From contig CAWVIZ010000011.1 of NCBI GenBank assembly GCA_963929535.1, positions 1-64,000 on the forward strand: a stretch of DNA of 64,000 nt, in the 5' to 3' direction. The stretch is from Pullilachnospira sp963929535. GTDB lineage: Bacteria > Bacillota > Clostridia > Lachnospirales > Lachnospiraceae. The notes below the pieces were generated by a model, which searched no databases, was not told where the DNA came from, and worked only from the letters and a program-made list of their open reading frames with translations. Position numbers and translations under genes: made by a program. Below, in pieces: positions 25,786 through 33,653 of the stretch (position 1 is the stretch's first letter; every line of letters begins with the position of its first letter).

Positions 25786-27066
25786 ATGAAGATACTGATC
25801 AAGAACGGACGGATCATTGATCCGGACACAAAGACGGACCAGGTGGGAGATCTGCTGATTGATGGAGACAAGATCGCCCGGATGGGAGAAGAGATAGATG
25901 AAAAGGCAGACAGAGTGGTGGATGCGGCGGGGTGCTATGTGATGCCCGGGCTGATTGATATGCATGTCCATCTGAGAGATCCGGGACTGACCTACAAGGA
26001 GGATATCATAACGGGAGCTGACGCGGCGGCCCACGGAGGAGTCACCACGATCCTGGCGATGCCCAACACCAGGCCGGTGATGGATGATGCCAGCAGAGTG
26101 GCTTATGTGAAGAATAAGGCCAGAGAATTTGCCAAAGTGAATGTACTCCAGGTGGGAGCCATCACCAGAGGGATGAAGGGCGAGGAGCTGGCGGATATTG
26201 AGGATATGGTAAAGGAAGGAGTTCCTGCCATCAGTGAGGACGGAAAGTCCGTGATGAACTCCCAGCTCTACCGGGAAGCCATGCTGCTGGCGAAACGGCT
26301 GAATATTCCGGTGCTGGCTCACTGTGAGGATATTGATATGGTGAAGGGCGGCTGCATGAACGAGGATGAGATATCCAGGGAGTTTGGCCTGCCGGGAATC
26401 AGCAATGCGGTGGAGGATTGTATCGTTGCAAGGGATATCATTCTGGCAAGGGATACCGGCTGCCATCTGCACCTGTGCCATTGCTCCACAGAAGGAGCGG
26501 CCATGATGATGCGGGCGGCCAAAGAGTACGGCCTTCCGGTATCCGCAGAGGTCTGCCCCCACCATTTCACACTGACCTCCTCTGATATGGTAAAGGGAGA
26601 CACCAATTATAAGATGAATCCTCCCCTTCGGACCAGTGAAGACCGGCAGGCGCTTCTGGAGGCTCTGCGGGATGACATTATCCAGGTGATCAGTACAGAT
26701 CATGCCCCGCATTCCAGAGATGAGAAGAACCAGTCCATGGAGAAGGCTCCCTTTGGGATCGTGGGACTGGAGACCAGTGTGGCGCTCACCATTACCGAGC
26801 TGGTGGACAAGGGATGGATCACTCCCATGCAGATGGCGGAAAAGATGAGCTATAATCCTGCCAGGATCGTTCATCTGGATAACAAAGGTTCTCTGCGTCC
26901 CGGAAAAGATGCGGATGTGGTGGTGATCGATCCGGAAGAGATGTATACCATCGATGTGAACAATTTTGTATCCAAAGGCAAGAATTCCCCCTTCCATGGA
27001 AAACAGGTGAAGGGAAAGGTGAAGCTGACCATCTGCAGCGGAGAGGTGGTTTATCAGGACCGCTGA
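25786..27066 (+). CDS. pyrC: Dihydroorotase
   Basis: A 426-residue class I dihydroorotase of the amidohydrolase superfamily. Metal ligands appear in DMHVHLRDPG (~residue 60), AHCEDID (~180) and STDHAPHSRDEK (~305). It closes carbamoyl aspartate to dihydroorotate, the third step of pyrimidine synthesis. GAAAGGATGG lies upstream of ATG 25786. A weak promoter (TATGAT at 25716-25721) lies before it. It begins the pyrC-pyrF-pyrK-pyrD series. pyrB and carAB are not in the window. Confidence 0.95.
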   Translation: MKILIKNGRIIDPDTKTDQVGDLLIDGDKIARMGEEIDEKADRVVDAAGCYVMPGLIDMHVHLRDPGLTYKEDIITGADAAAHGGVTTILAMPNTRPVMDDASRVAYVKNKAREFAKVNVLQVGAITRGMKGEELADIEDMVKEGVPAISEDGKSVMNSQLYREAMLLAKRLNIPVLAHCEDIDMVKGGCMNEDEISREFGLPGISNAVEDCIVARDIILARDTGCHLHLCHCSTEGAAMMMRAAKEYGLPVSAEVCPHHFTLTSSDMVKGDTNYKMNPPLRTSEDRQALLEALRDDIIQVISTDHAPHSRDEKNQSMEKAPFGIVGLETSVALTITELVDKGWITPMQMAEKMSYNPARIVHLDNKGSLRPGKDADVVVIDPEEMYTIDVNNFVSKGKNSPFHGKQVKGKVKLTICSGEVVYQDR

Positions 27067-27099
27067 GACCGGATGAAACGGAGTGGGGATCTGGCCGCG

Positions 27100-27188
27100 G
27101 CAGGATTCTGAGACCTGTGGAACCCGGATGCGGGAAGCGCGGCCTGTATGCATCCGCAGCTGTGAAGCCGGAAGGCTGAACTGCTGTG
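27100..27188. repeat. Right-half relic of family A repeat in the pyrC-pyrF gap
   Basis: CGCGGCCTGTATGCATCC and TGAAGCCGGAAGGCTGAACT match the right half of the intact elements, with decay at the extreme end (CTGCTGTG instead of CTGTTAC). The left half is missing or diverged. Confidence 0.55.
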
Positions 27189-27239
27189 AAAGAAGAAAAA
27201 CCGGAGGAAATGCCGGGTATTATAAAAGGAGACTGAAAA

Positions 27240-28169
27240 ATGATTAATAAACTGATTGAGAAGATCCAGAAGACACACGCCCCGGTTGTGGTGGGATTGG
27301 ATCCCATGCTGAATTATGTGCCGGAGCACATTCAGAAGAGGGCATTTGCTGAATTCGGAGAAACGCTGGAGGGAGCCGCGGAGGCCATCTGGCAGTTCAA
27401 TAAAGCGATTGTGGATGCCACCTTTGATCTGATCCCGGCGGTGAAGCCCCAGATTGCCATGTATGAACAGTTTGGCCTGGAGGGGATGAAGACCTTCAAA
27501 AGAACGGTGGATTACTGCCATGAAAAAGGACTGATCGTACTGGGCGATGTGAAAAGGGGAGATATCGGTTCCACCTCGGAAGCTTACGCTGTAGGCCATC
27601 TGGGAAAGGTGCAGGTGGGAGGCAAAAAGTATTATGGGTTCGATGAGGATTTTGTGACAGTGAATCCGTATCTGGGATCTGACGGCGTGAAGCCGTTTAT
27701 CAAGGTGGCCCAGGAGGAGAAAAAGGGACTGTTCATCCTGGTGAAGACTTCCAATCCCTCCAGCGGAGAGTTCCAGGACCGGCTGATCGAAGGACGCCCG
27801 TTGTATGAATGGGTAGGCGAGCAGGTAGCCGCATGGGGAAAAGAGCATATGGGAGATTCCTACAGCTATGTGGGAGCGGTGGTGGGAGCCACTTATCCGG
27901 CACAGGGGAAGGCTCTGAGAAAGCTGATGCCGAAAACCTTTATTCTGGTGCCCGGCTACGGCGCCCAGGGAGGCAGAGGAAAGGATCTGGTACACTTCTT
28001 CAACGATGACGGTCTGGGGGCTATCATCAATTCATCCAGAGGCATCATAGCGGCCTACAAACAGGAGGCATATAAGAAGTTCGGACCGGAGAATTTCGCG
28101 GAAGCTTCCCGTCAGGCAGTGAAGGATATGATCGCGGATATCGACGGAGCGCTGCAGGCGGCCAGGTAG
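27240..28169 (+). CDS. pyrF: Orotidine 5'-phosphate decarboxylase
   Basis: A 309-residue protein of the longer (type 2) OMP decarboxylase group. It begins with PVVVGLDPMLNYVPEHI and has the catalytic Lys/Asp pair in LGDVKRGDIGSTS (~residue 102). It makes UMP from orotidylate, the last step of the pathway. AAAGGAGACTGAAAA precedes ATG 27240. It is separated from pyrC by 173 bp containing a repeat relic, and from pyrK by 53 bp. Confidence 0.95.
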   Translation: MINKLIEKIQKTHAPVVVGLDPMLNYVPEHIQKRAFAEFGETLEGAAEAIWQFNKAIVDATFDLIPAVKPQIAMYEQFGLEGMKTFKRTVDYCHEKGLIVLGDVKRGDIGSTSEAYAVGHLGKVQVGGKKYYGFDEDFVTVNPYLGSDGVKPFIKVAQEEKKGLFILVKTSNPSSGEFQDRLIEGRPLYEWVGEQVAAWGKEHMGDSYSYVGAVVGATYPAQGKALRKLMPKTFILVPGYGAQGGRGKDLVHFFNDDGLGAIINSSRGIIAAYKQEAYKKFGPENFAEASRQAVKDMIADIDGALQAAR

Positions 28170-28222
28170 GACGGATGTATGTACGCCGCAAGTTTTAAGG
28201 TAAGGAGATCAGTTTAAAAGTA

Positions 28223-29005
28223 ATGAAGGTGAAGGAAGTTTGTACGGTGATCTCTCAGGAAAGGATCGCCGGTGATATTTACAGTATGTGGCTGCAGGCG
28301 GAGCAGATAGCGCCCCAGGCAGCCGCGGGACAGTTTATTTCTCTGTATACGGGGGATAAGAGCAAACTGCTTCCCCGGCCCATCAGTCTTTGCGAGATCG
28401 ACAGGGAGAAGGGGATGCTGCGGATCGTTTACCGGGTGACCGGGGAGGGAACCGGCACGGAAGGATTTTCCAGGCTCCGCAAAGGAGATACGGTGGAAGT
28501 TCTGGGACCTCTGGGAAATGGGTTTCCCCTTGAGGAAGCGGATGGAAAACGGGTGTTTCTGATGGGAGGAGGCATCGGGATCCCTCCCATGGTGGAAACC
28601 GCAAAGCAGCTTTCTGCCCGGGCTCAGGTGGCTGTGATCGCCGGATACAGAGACGAGACATTTCTGGAGGAAGAGCTTGCCGGCTACGGACAGCTTTATG
28701 TGGCCACGGAGGATGGCAGCGCCGGAACCAGAGGGAATGTAATGGATGCCATCCGGGAGAACGGTCTTTCGGCAGACGTGATCTTTGCCTGCGGTCCGGC
28801 ACCTATGCTGCGGGCCATTAAGGCGTATGCCGGGGAAAATCAGATTCCCTGCTGGATCTCCATGGAAGAGCGGATGGCCTGCGGAATCGGTGCCTGCCTG
28901 GCCTGCGTATGCAGATCCAGAGAGGTGGACAGCCATTCCCATGTACATAATAAGAGAATCTGCAAGGACGGTCCTGTCTTTCCGGCATCGGAGGTGGAGT
29001 TATGA
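28223..29005 (+). CDS. pyrK: Dihydroorotate dehydrogenase, electron-transfer subunit
   Basis: A 260-residue ferredoxin-reductase-like protein. The FAD-binding segment RPISLCEID (~residue 54), the nucleotide-binding GGGIGIPPMVE (~115) and a C-terminal [2Fe-2S] cluster with MACGIGACLACVCRS and the later Cys in RICKDGPVF are visible. It passes electrons from PyrD to NAD+. The best ribosome site (AAGGAG) is about 15 bases from ATG 28223, longer than usual; no better start codon is present. It overlaps pyrD by 4 nt (ATGA), so the two subunits are translationally coupled. Confidence 0.95.
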   Translation: MKVKEVCTVISQERIAGDIYSMWLQAEQIAPQAAAGQFISLYTGDKSKLLPRPISLCEIDREKGMLRIVYRVTGEGTGTEGFSRLRKGDTVEVLGPLGNGFPLEEADGKRVFLMGGGIGIPPMVETAKQLSARAQVAVIAGYRDETFLEEELAGYGQLYVATEDGSAGTRGNVMDAIRENGLSADVIFACGPAPMLRAIKAYAGENQIPCWISMEERMACGIGACLACVCRSREVDSHSHVHNKRICKDGPVFPASEVEL

Positions 29006-29904
29006 ATACGAAAGTAAATCTGGCCGGAGTGGAGCTGAAGAATCCGGTGATGACCGCTTCCGGTACCTTTGGAAGCGGCGAGGAATACAGCGAGCTGGTG
29101 GATCTGAACGGACTGGGGGCCGTGGTCACCAAGGGAGTGGCCAATGTACCCTGGCCGGGAAATCCCACCCCCAGGATCGCGGAGGTATATGGCGGGATGC
29201 TGAACGCCATCGGACTGCAGAATCCGGGTATTGATGTGTTCTGTGAAAGAGATATCCCGTTCCTGAAAAAGTTCGATACGAAGATCATCGTGAATGTCTG
29301 CGGAAGGACCACGGAGGATTACTGCCAGGTGGTGGAGCGGCTGGCCCGGGAGGATGTGGATCTTCTGGAGATCAATATTTCCTGCCCCAACGTGAAGGAG
29401 GGTGGGATCGCTTTCGGACAGGATCCGAAGGCGGTGGAAGCCATCACCGCCCAGGTGAAAAAACGGGCAAAGCAGCCGGTGATCATGAAGCTGAGTCCCA
29501 ACGTGACGGATATCACGGAGATGGCCCGGGCGGCTGAAGCAGGAGGCGCTGACGCGCTGTCCCTGATCAATACGCTTACCGGAATGAAGATAGATATCCA
29601 CCGGAGAGCGTTTGCTCTGGCCAATAAAACCGGAGGGATGTCCGGACCGGCAGTAAAGCCCGTGGCAGTCCGGATGGTGTATCAGGTGGCCCAGGCGGTG
29701 AAGCTGCCCATCATAGGGATGGGAGGGATCGCTACGGCGGAGGATGCCCTGGAATTTATTCTGGCAGGGGCCACGGCGGTGTCTGTGGGAACAGCCAATT
29801 TCTATAATCCCCAGGCCACAGCGGATGTGGTAAAGGGAATTGAGGAATATATGCGGACATACGGCGTGAAAGACGTCCGGGAACTGATCGGTGCGGTAAA
29901 ATAG
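29002..29904 (+). CDS. pyrD: Dihydroorotate dehydrogenase, catalytic subunit (type 1B)
   Basis: A 300-residue TIM-barrel flavoprotein. FMN and substrate motifs: MTASGTFGSGEEY (~15), the active-site cysteine loop EINISCPNVKEGG (~125), and GMGGIATAEDALEF (~240). It oxidises dihydroorotate to orotate using NAD+ through PyrK. A strong terminator follows at 29919. Confidence 0.96.
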   Translation: MNTKVNLAGVELKNPVMTASGTFGSGEEYSELVDLNGLGAVVTKGVANVPWPGNPTPRIAEVYGGMLNAIGLQNPGIDVFCERDIPFLKKFDTKIIVNVCGRTTEDYCQVVERLAREDVDLLEINISCPNVKEGGIAFGQDPKAVEAITAQVKKRAKQPVIMKLSPNVTDITEMARAAEAGGADALSLINTLTGMKIDIHRRAFALANKTGGMSGPAVKPVAVRMVYQVAQAVKLPIIGMGGIATAEDALEFILAGATAVSVGTANFYNPQATADVVKGIEEYMRTYGVKDVRELIGAVK

Positions 29905-29918
29905 TAAGAAAAAGACAG

Positions 29919-29948
29919 AAAAGTGCGGAACAGATTCCGCACTTTTTT
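29919..29948 (+). terminator. Intrinsic terminator after pyrD
   Basis: AAAAGTGCGGAA (29919-29930) pairs with TTCCGCACTTTT (29935-29946), ending in a run of six T. A family B repeat begins two bases later. Confidence 0.93.
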
Positions 29949-29949
29949 G

Positions 29950-30049
29950 CGCGATACGCCCGGCAAGCAGCCGCCATGCTGGCATGAGCGGATATTTGCC
30001 GGGCAACGGACAGCGAACTGCTTAGCCGTGAGCTGGCCGCAGTATCGCG
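29950..30049. repeat. Family B repeat, copy 1 (terminator-linked)
   Basis: About 100 bp bounded by the inverted ends CGCGATAC and GTATCGCG. It contains two hairpins: CCCGGCAA..CCGCC..ATGC with GCAT..GCGG..TTGCCGGG, and GGACAGC with GCTGGCC around a GCC-rich loop. No coding frame. It starts directly behind the T-tract of the pyrD terminator. Confidence 0.85.
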
Positions 30050-30050
30050 G

Positions 30051-30085
30051 GATCGGATAGGGGAAGGAAATTCCCCTGTCCGATC
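30051..30085. repeat. Hairpin module linked to family B
   Basis: GATCGGATAGGGGAA pairs with TTCCCCTGTCCGATC as a 15-bp stem (one G:T-type step) with a 5-base loop. The same module follows family B copies at 31477 and 46076, so it is part of the composite repeat. Confidence 0.8.
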
Positions 30086-30188
30086 GATACGCCCGGCAAG
30101 CAGCCGCCATGCTGGCATGAGCGGATATTTGCCGGGCAACGGACAGCCAGCGCCAGCGGGCATTGCCGCAGGCCGCCCCGGTATCGCG
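30085..30188. repeat. Family B repeat, copy 2 (tandem)
   Basis: A second copy in direct orientation, from CGATACGCCC to GTATCGCG. The hairpin module after it is truncated to GATCAGAGAGGGGG, which now serves as the ribosome site of the permease gene at 30212. From the pyrD terminator to that start codon the DNA is repeat only. Confidence 0.8.
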
Positions 30189-30211
30189 GGGATCAGAGAG
30201 GGGGATTTTTA

Positions 30212-31309
30212 ATGATGAAAAATATTCTGAAAACTATTAAGAGTGACGCGGTGCTGTGCGCCGCTTTATGTCTGGCAGCAGTATCCTGTTTTTTTACAAA
30301 GCCCGGTCCGGAGTATCTGTCCTATATTGACGGGCATACGCTGATCCTGCTGTTCTGTCTGATGCTGATCATGGAGGGGCTCAGGGAACAGAAGGTATTT
30401 CTGGCATTGGGTCACGGAATGCTGAGAAAAGTGACCACCCAGCGGGGAGTGACGGCCGTTCTGGTATTTCTCTGCTTTCTGTCCAGTATGCTGATCACCA
30501 ACGATGTGGCCCTGATCACCTTTGTACCCTTTGGGATCATGATCCTGGAAATGGCGGATCTGCATAAAAAGCTCTGTTCTGTGGTGACACTGATGACCAT
30601 TGGGGCCAATCTGGGAAGTATGTTTACCCCCATTGGAAATCCTCAGAATCTTTACCTGTTTTCTTTGTCCGGGATGAGTCTGGGGGAATTCCTGGGAATG
30701 ATGCTGCCGTATACCGCTGTCTCTGCCGTTTTGCTGGCTGCCGGCATTCTGCTCTCGTCCCGGAAAGAAAAGCTGGAGATCCATACGGAGACTCCGGCGC
30801 TGGAGAATGGAAAAAAGACAGGTATTTATCTGGTATTATTCTTTCTGTGTATTCTGACGGTAGCCGGGATCGTTCCCCATGGCCTGCTGCTGGCAGTTGT
30901 CCTTGCGGCGGTCCTTCTGATCAATCCCCGTTCCCTGGGGAGGGTAGACTACACGCTGCTGTTTACCTTCCTGTTTTTCTTTATCTTCGTGGGAAATATC
31001 CGGCAGATCCAGGCGCTTCAGGCCGGGATCGGCGGAATCCTGGCGGGGAGGGAAAGGCTGGTCAGCGTGGCAGTAAGCCAGATCATCAGCAATGTTCCTG
31101 CGGCCATGCTGCTGTCAGGATACACCCACAATGTGAGAGAGTTGATCGTGGGGACCAATATCGGAGGGCTGGGAACTCTGATCGCCTCCATGGCCAGCCT
31201 GATTTCCTATAAACAGATCGCCAACGGGTATCCGGGAGCAAAGCGCCGGTATCTGCTGGTATTTACAGGAGCCAATGTGATCTTTCTGGCGGCGCTTTGC
31301 TGGCTGTAA
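30212..31309 (+). CDS. SLC13/ArsB-type anion permease
   Basis: A 365-residue integral membrane protein with about ten hydrophobic segments. The signature MLITNDVALITFVPFGIMI (~residues 92-110) and GANLGSMFTPIGNPQN (~128-143), repeated later as SNVPAAMLLSGY and GTNIGGLGTLIASMASL, is typical of the CitM/ArsB/SLC13 ion-transporter superfamily. The substrate is probably an anion such as a dicarboxylate, citrate or arsenite, or it is a Na+/H+ exchanger; I cannot tell which. It sits between pyrD and pyrE but is isolated from both by terminators, so a link to pyrimidines is doubtful. AGAGGGGG precedes ATG 30212. Confidence 0.85.
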   Translation: MMKNILKTIKSDAVLCAALCLAAVSCFFTKPGPEYLSYIDGHTLILLFCLMLIMEGLREQKVFLALGHGMLRKVTTQRGVTAVLVFLCFLSSMLITNDVALITFVPFGIMILEMADLHKKLCSVVTLMTIGANLGSMFTPIGNPQNLYLFSLSGMSLGEFLGMMLPYTAVSAVLLAAGILLSSRKEKLEIHTETPALENGKKTGIYLVLFFLCILTVAGIVPHGLLLAVVLAAVLLINPRSLGRVDYTLLFTFLFFFIFVGNIRQIQALQAGIGGILAGRERLVSVAVSQIISNVPAAMLLSGYTHNVRELIVGTNIGGLGTLIASMASLISYKQIANGYPGAKRRYLLVFTGANVIFLAALCWL

Positions 31310-31342
31310 GGGAGGTGGGTAAAGAAAAGGAAGATCTCTTTG

Positions 31343-31373
31343 GAGCGTATTCTGAAAATGGACGCTCTTTTTT
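31343..31373 (+). terminator. Intrinsic terminator after the permease
   Basis: GAGCGT (31343-31348) pairs with ACGCTC (31362-31367), followed by six T. A family B repeat starts at once. Confidence 0.85.
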
Positions 31374-31473
31374 GCGCAATACGTCCGGCAAGCAGCCGCC
31401 ATGCTTGCATGAACGGATATTGGCCGGGCAACGGACAGTGAGCGGCTTTGCCGCGAGCTGTCCGCGGTATTGT
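31374..31473. repeat. Family B repeat, copy 3
   Basis: From GCGCAATACGTCC to GCGGTATTGTG, with compensating changes in the end repeat (CAATAC with GTATTG instead of CGATAC with GTATCG), which suggests the pairing is maintained. It again directly follows a terminator T-tract. Confidence 0.82.
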
Positions 31474-31476
31474 GGG

Positions 31477-31512
31477 GATCGGATGGGGGGAAGGGACTTC
31501 CCCTATCCGATC
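31477..31512. repeat. Hairpin module after family B copy 3
   Basis: GATCGGATGGGGGGAAG pairs with CTTCCCCTATCCGATC. Same module as at 30051 and 46076. Confidence 0.78.
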
Positions 31513-31562
31513 GGCTGTGCGCCGTCGGCCGGACAATGTATATTTCCGGTGAAAATCCTGAA

Positions 31563-31591
31563 TTGAAAAACTCTATCGGGTATGTTAGAAT
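31563..31591 (+). promoter_or_regulatory. Promoter of pyrE
   Basis: TTGAAA (31563-31568) and TAGAAT (31586-31591) with 17-bp spacing. Confidence 0.65.
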
Positions 31592-31643
31592 TGAGAGGAA
31601 TTTAATAGATTCCTTTCCCTGTTTTACCAGGAAAGGAGGAGTG

Positions 31644-31754
31644 ATGGGAAGATCACTTTTCAAAACGGATGGTGCGGCAGAGGATAAAAATAAAAAAGTA
31701 AGGGTGCAAAAAGCCCGCAAATACGGAGGTCTTGAGAAATATGGAACAGTATAA
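31644..31754 (+). CDS. Possible 36-residue leader peptide overlapping the pyrE start
   Basis: A short frame (MGRSLFKTDGAAEDK..., very basic, ending KYGTV) with a near-perfect ribosome site AAAGGAGG at 31632-31639. It ends at 31754, 14 nt inside pyrE. Its translation would carry ribosomes across the pyrE start, so it may couple or tune pyrE translation. It has no hydrophobic segment and no known domain. It could equally be a spurious frame; the ribosome site is the main support. Confidence 0.45.
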   Translation: MGRSLFKTDGAAEDKNKKVRVQKARKYGGLEKYGTV

Positions 31755-32421
31755 GCAGGAATTTATCGAGTTTATGGTGGAAAGCCAGGTGCTGAAGTTT
31801 GGGGAATTTACTCTGAAGAGCGGAAGAAAATCTCCCTTTTTCATGAACGCGGGAGCGTATGTGACAGGCTCTCAGTTAAAGCGTCTGGGCGAGTTTTACG
31901 CCAGGGCCATCCATGACAGGTACGGGGATGACTTTGACGTGCTTTTCGGGCCGGCCTATAAGGGGATTCCCATCAGTGTGGTAACGGCCATTGCCTACAG
32001 TGAGCTGTACGGGAAAGAGATCCGCTACTGCTCAGACAGAAAAGAGGAGAAGGATCACGGCGCGGACAAGGGAAGCTTTCTGGGGAGCAGGCCCAAGGAC
32101 GGTGACCGGGTGGTGATGATCGAGGATGTGACCACCTCCGGAAAGTCCATGGAGGAGACCGTTCCCAAGGTGAGAGGAGCGGCCGATGTGAAGATCGTGG
32201 GACTGATGGTATCCCTGGACCGGATGGAAGTGGGAAAGGGCGGTGAAAAATGCGCTCTGGAAGAAGTGAAGGATCTGTACGGATTTGAGACCGGAGCCAT
32301 CGTAACCATGAAAGAAGTGGTGGAGTATCTGTACAACAGAGAGTATAACGGGAAAGTGGTGATCGATGATGCCCTGAAGGCGGCTATCGATGCATATTAT
32401 CAGCAGTATGGCGTAAAATAG
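31741..32421 (+). CDS. pyrE: Orotate phosphoribosyltransferase
   Basis: A 226-residue type I phosphoribosyltransferase. The PRPP-binding motif VVMIEDVTTSGKSMEE lies at ~residues 123-138, and the early substrate loop LKSGRKSPFFMNAG at ~24-37. It joins orotate to PRPP to make orotidylate. ATG 31741 is preferred because GGAGG (31725-31729) is 11 bases upstream; a TTG at 31732 is too close. It has its own promoter, apart from the pyrC-F-K-D genes. Confidence 0.95.
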   Translation: MEQYKQEFIEFMVESQVLKFGEFTLKSGRKSPFFMNAGAYVTGSQLKRLGEFYARAIHDRYGDDFDVLFGPAYKGIPISVVTAIAYSELYGKEIRYCSDRKEEKDHGADKGSFLGSRPKDGDRVVMIEDVTTSGKSMEETVPKVRGAADVKIVGLMVSLDRMEVGKGGEKCALEEVKDLYGFETGAIVTMKEVVEYLYNREYNGKVVIDDALKAAIDAYYQQYGVK

Positions 32422-32444
32422 GTATCACTAAAGGAGTGGTTATT

Positions 32445-32600
32445 ATGAATAATGAGAAGATTTATCAGACGGTTGCCCGCAGCGGCGCAGGAAATCTGGC
32501 ATTGGGAATTATCGTTATGGTGACCGGTCTGACTGCAGGGATCCTGCTGATCATCAATGGGGCAAGACTCCTGAAACAGAAGGGTCAGATCACATTCTGA
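32445..32600 (+). CDS. Small membrane protein of 51 residues
   Basis: A short frame starting MNNEKIYQTVARSGAGNLALG, then one hydrophobic segment (IIVMVTGLTAGILLIINGA) and a basic end (RLLKQKGQITF). AAAGGAG lies eight bases before ATG 32445. It is 23 bp after pyrE and precedes two further small membrane proteins, with which it may form a set. No function is known to me. Confidence 0.75.
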   Translation: MNNEKIYQTVARSGAGNLALGIIVMVTGLTAGILLIINGARLLKQKGQITF

Positions 32601-32727
32601 CGCTGCCGGATAGGACAGAGTTCCCCGGAAAAGGAGTGGAAAGCAGAAGCTGCCGCAGGTCTGGCTGCGGCACTGCTGCTGTCTGCTGCGGGGCGGTAAC
32701 GGCGGTTTCTGTATATGAGGAAATAGA

Positions 32728-33201
32728 GTGAAAAGTGAGACAAAGAAGAAAATCCGGATACTGGGCTGGATTTTATTTATTTTATATATTCTGCTGCTGA
32801 TTTATATGCTGTTCCTGTCTGAGGAATATGGGAGAAGGGATTTCTGGGACAGGGAATACCGTTATAATCTGGTTCCTTTTCAGGAGATCCGGAGATTCTG
32901 GATATACCGGGTACAGGTAGGCTATCTGGCAGCGTTTTTGAATCTGGTGGGGAACGTGGTCGGGTTTGTGCCCTTCGGATTTATTCTGCCGGTGATCGGA
33001 CGGCGGATGAAAAACGGTATTCTGGTGGGACTTCTGGGGTTAGGTTTAAGTCTGCTGGTGGAGTGTGTGCAGCTGGTATGTAAGGTGGGATGCTTTGATG
33101 TGGACGACCTGATACTGAATACACTGGGAGCAGTGCTGGGGTATGTACTGTTTGCGGTCTGCGACCGGATGAGGAGATGGATCTATGAAAAAAAGGTTTA
33201 A
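32728..33201 (+). CDS. VanZ family membrane protein
   Basis: A 157-residue protein with four hydrophobic segments. NLVPFQEIRRFW and NLVGNVVGFVPFGFILPV are the typical VanZ core, followed by LLVECVQLVC and FDVDDLILNTLGAVLGY. Family members include VanZ, which gives low-level teicoplanin resistance; most are uncharacterised. The start is GTG 32728, with GAGGAAATA upstream. It overlaps the next gene by 17 nt. Confidence 0.88.
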   Translation: MKSETKKKIRILGWILFILYILLLIYMLFLSEEYGRRDFWDREYRYNLVPFQEIRRFWIYRVQVGYLAAFLNLVGNVVGFVPFGFILPVIGRRMKNGILVGLLGLGLSLLVECVQLVCKVGCFDVDDLILNTLGAVLGYVLFAVCDRMRRWIYEKKV

Positions 33202-33499
33202 GTATGCATTTACCAGAAAGAAGGAGACGGAGGGAGGCTTTGCCTCCCTTGTCTATGGAGGGCTGTCTCTGGCAGTCTTTTTGATCTGCGCTGTGCTTTC
33301 CTTCGTTTTTTCCGGGAAGGCAGGGACATGGGTAGGAGCTCTGGGACTGATGGGAATCCTCTTTTCCGTATGCGGATTCTGGATTGGAATGAAGAGCTTT
33401 CAGGAGCGTGACCGCAATTACCGGTTCAGTGCGGTGGGCGCTATGGCCAACGGGATTTTTTCTGTGGGCTGGCTGGCGCTTTTCCTGGTTGGGATATAA
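33185..33499 (+). CDS. Small membrane protein (DUF6142-like)
   Basis: A 104-residue protein with a basic N-terminus (MKKRFKYAFTRKKE) and three membrane segments. It overlaps the VanZ gene and is surely co-expressed with it. The arrangement of a short protein, VanZ and this protein is one I associate with Lachnospiraceae. No enzymatic motif is visible. Confidence 0.75.
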   Translation: MKKRFKYAFTRKKETEGGFASLVYGGLSLAVFLICAVLSFVFSGKAGTWVGALGLMGILFSVCGFWIGMKSFQERDRNYRFSAVGAMANGIFSVGWLALFLVGI

Positions 33500-33501
33500 A
33501 G

Positions 33502-33532
33502 CAGCAGTTCAGCCTTACAGCTGAGCTGTTAC
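33502..33532. repeat. Minimal family A relic (both ends, no centre)
   Basis: CAGCAGTTCAGCCTTAC joined to AGCTGAGCTGTTAC: a left end directly abutting a right end, i.e. an element that has lost its centre. It begins two bases after the preceding stop codon. Confidence 0.45.
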
Positions 33533-33653
33533 AATGTAAGCGCTGTAAGCCTCCGCACTGTATGGACCTGTATCCGGCGTCGGTCGGAACGGAGCGGGGA
33601 CAGGGAAAGACAGTGGGAGGACCGGATGGAGGGAAGGAGAAAGGCAGGAAGCG

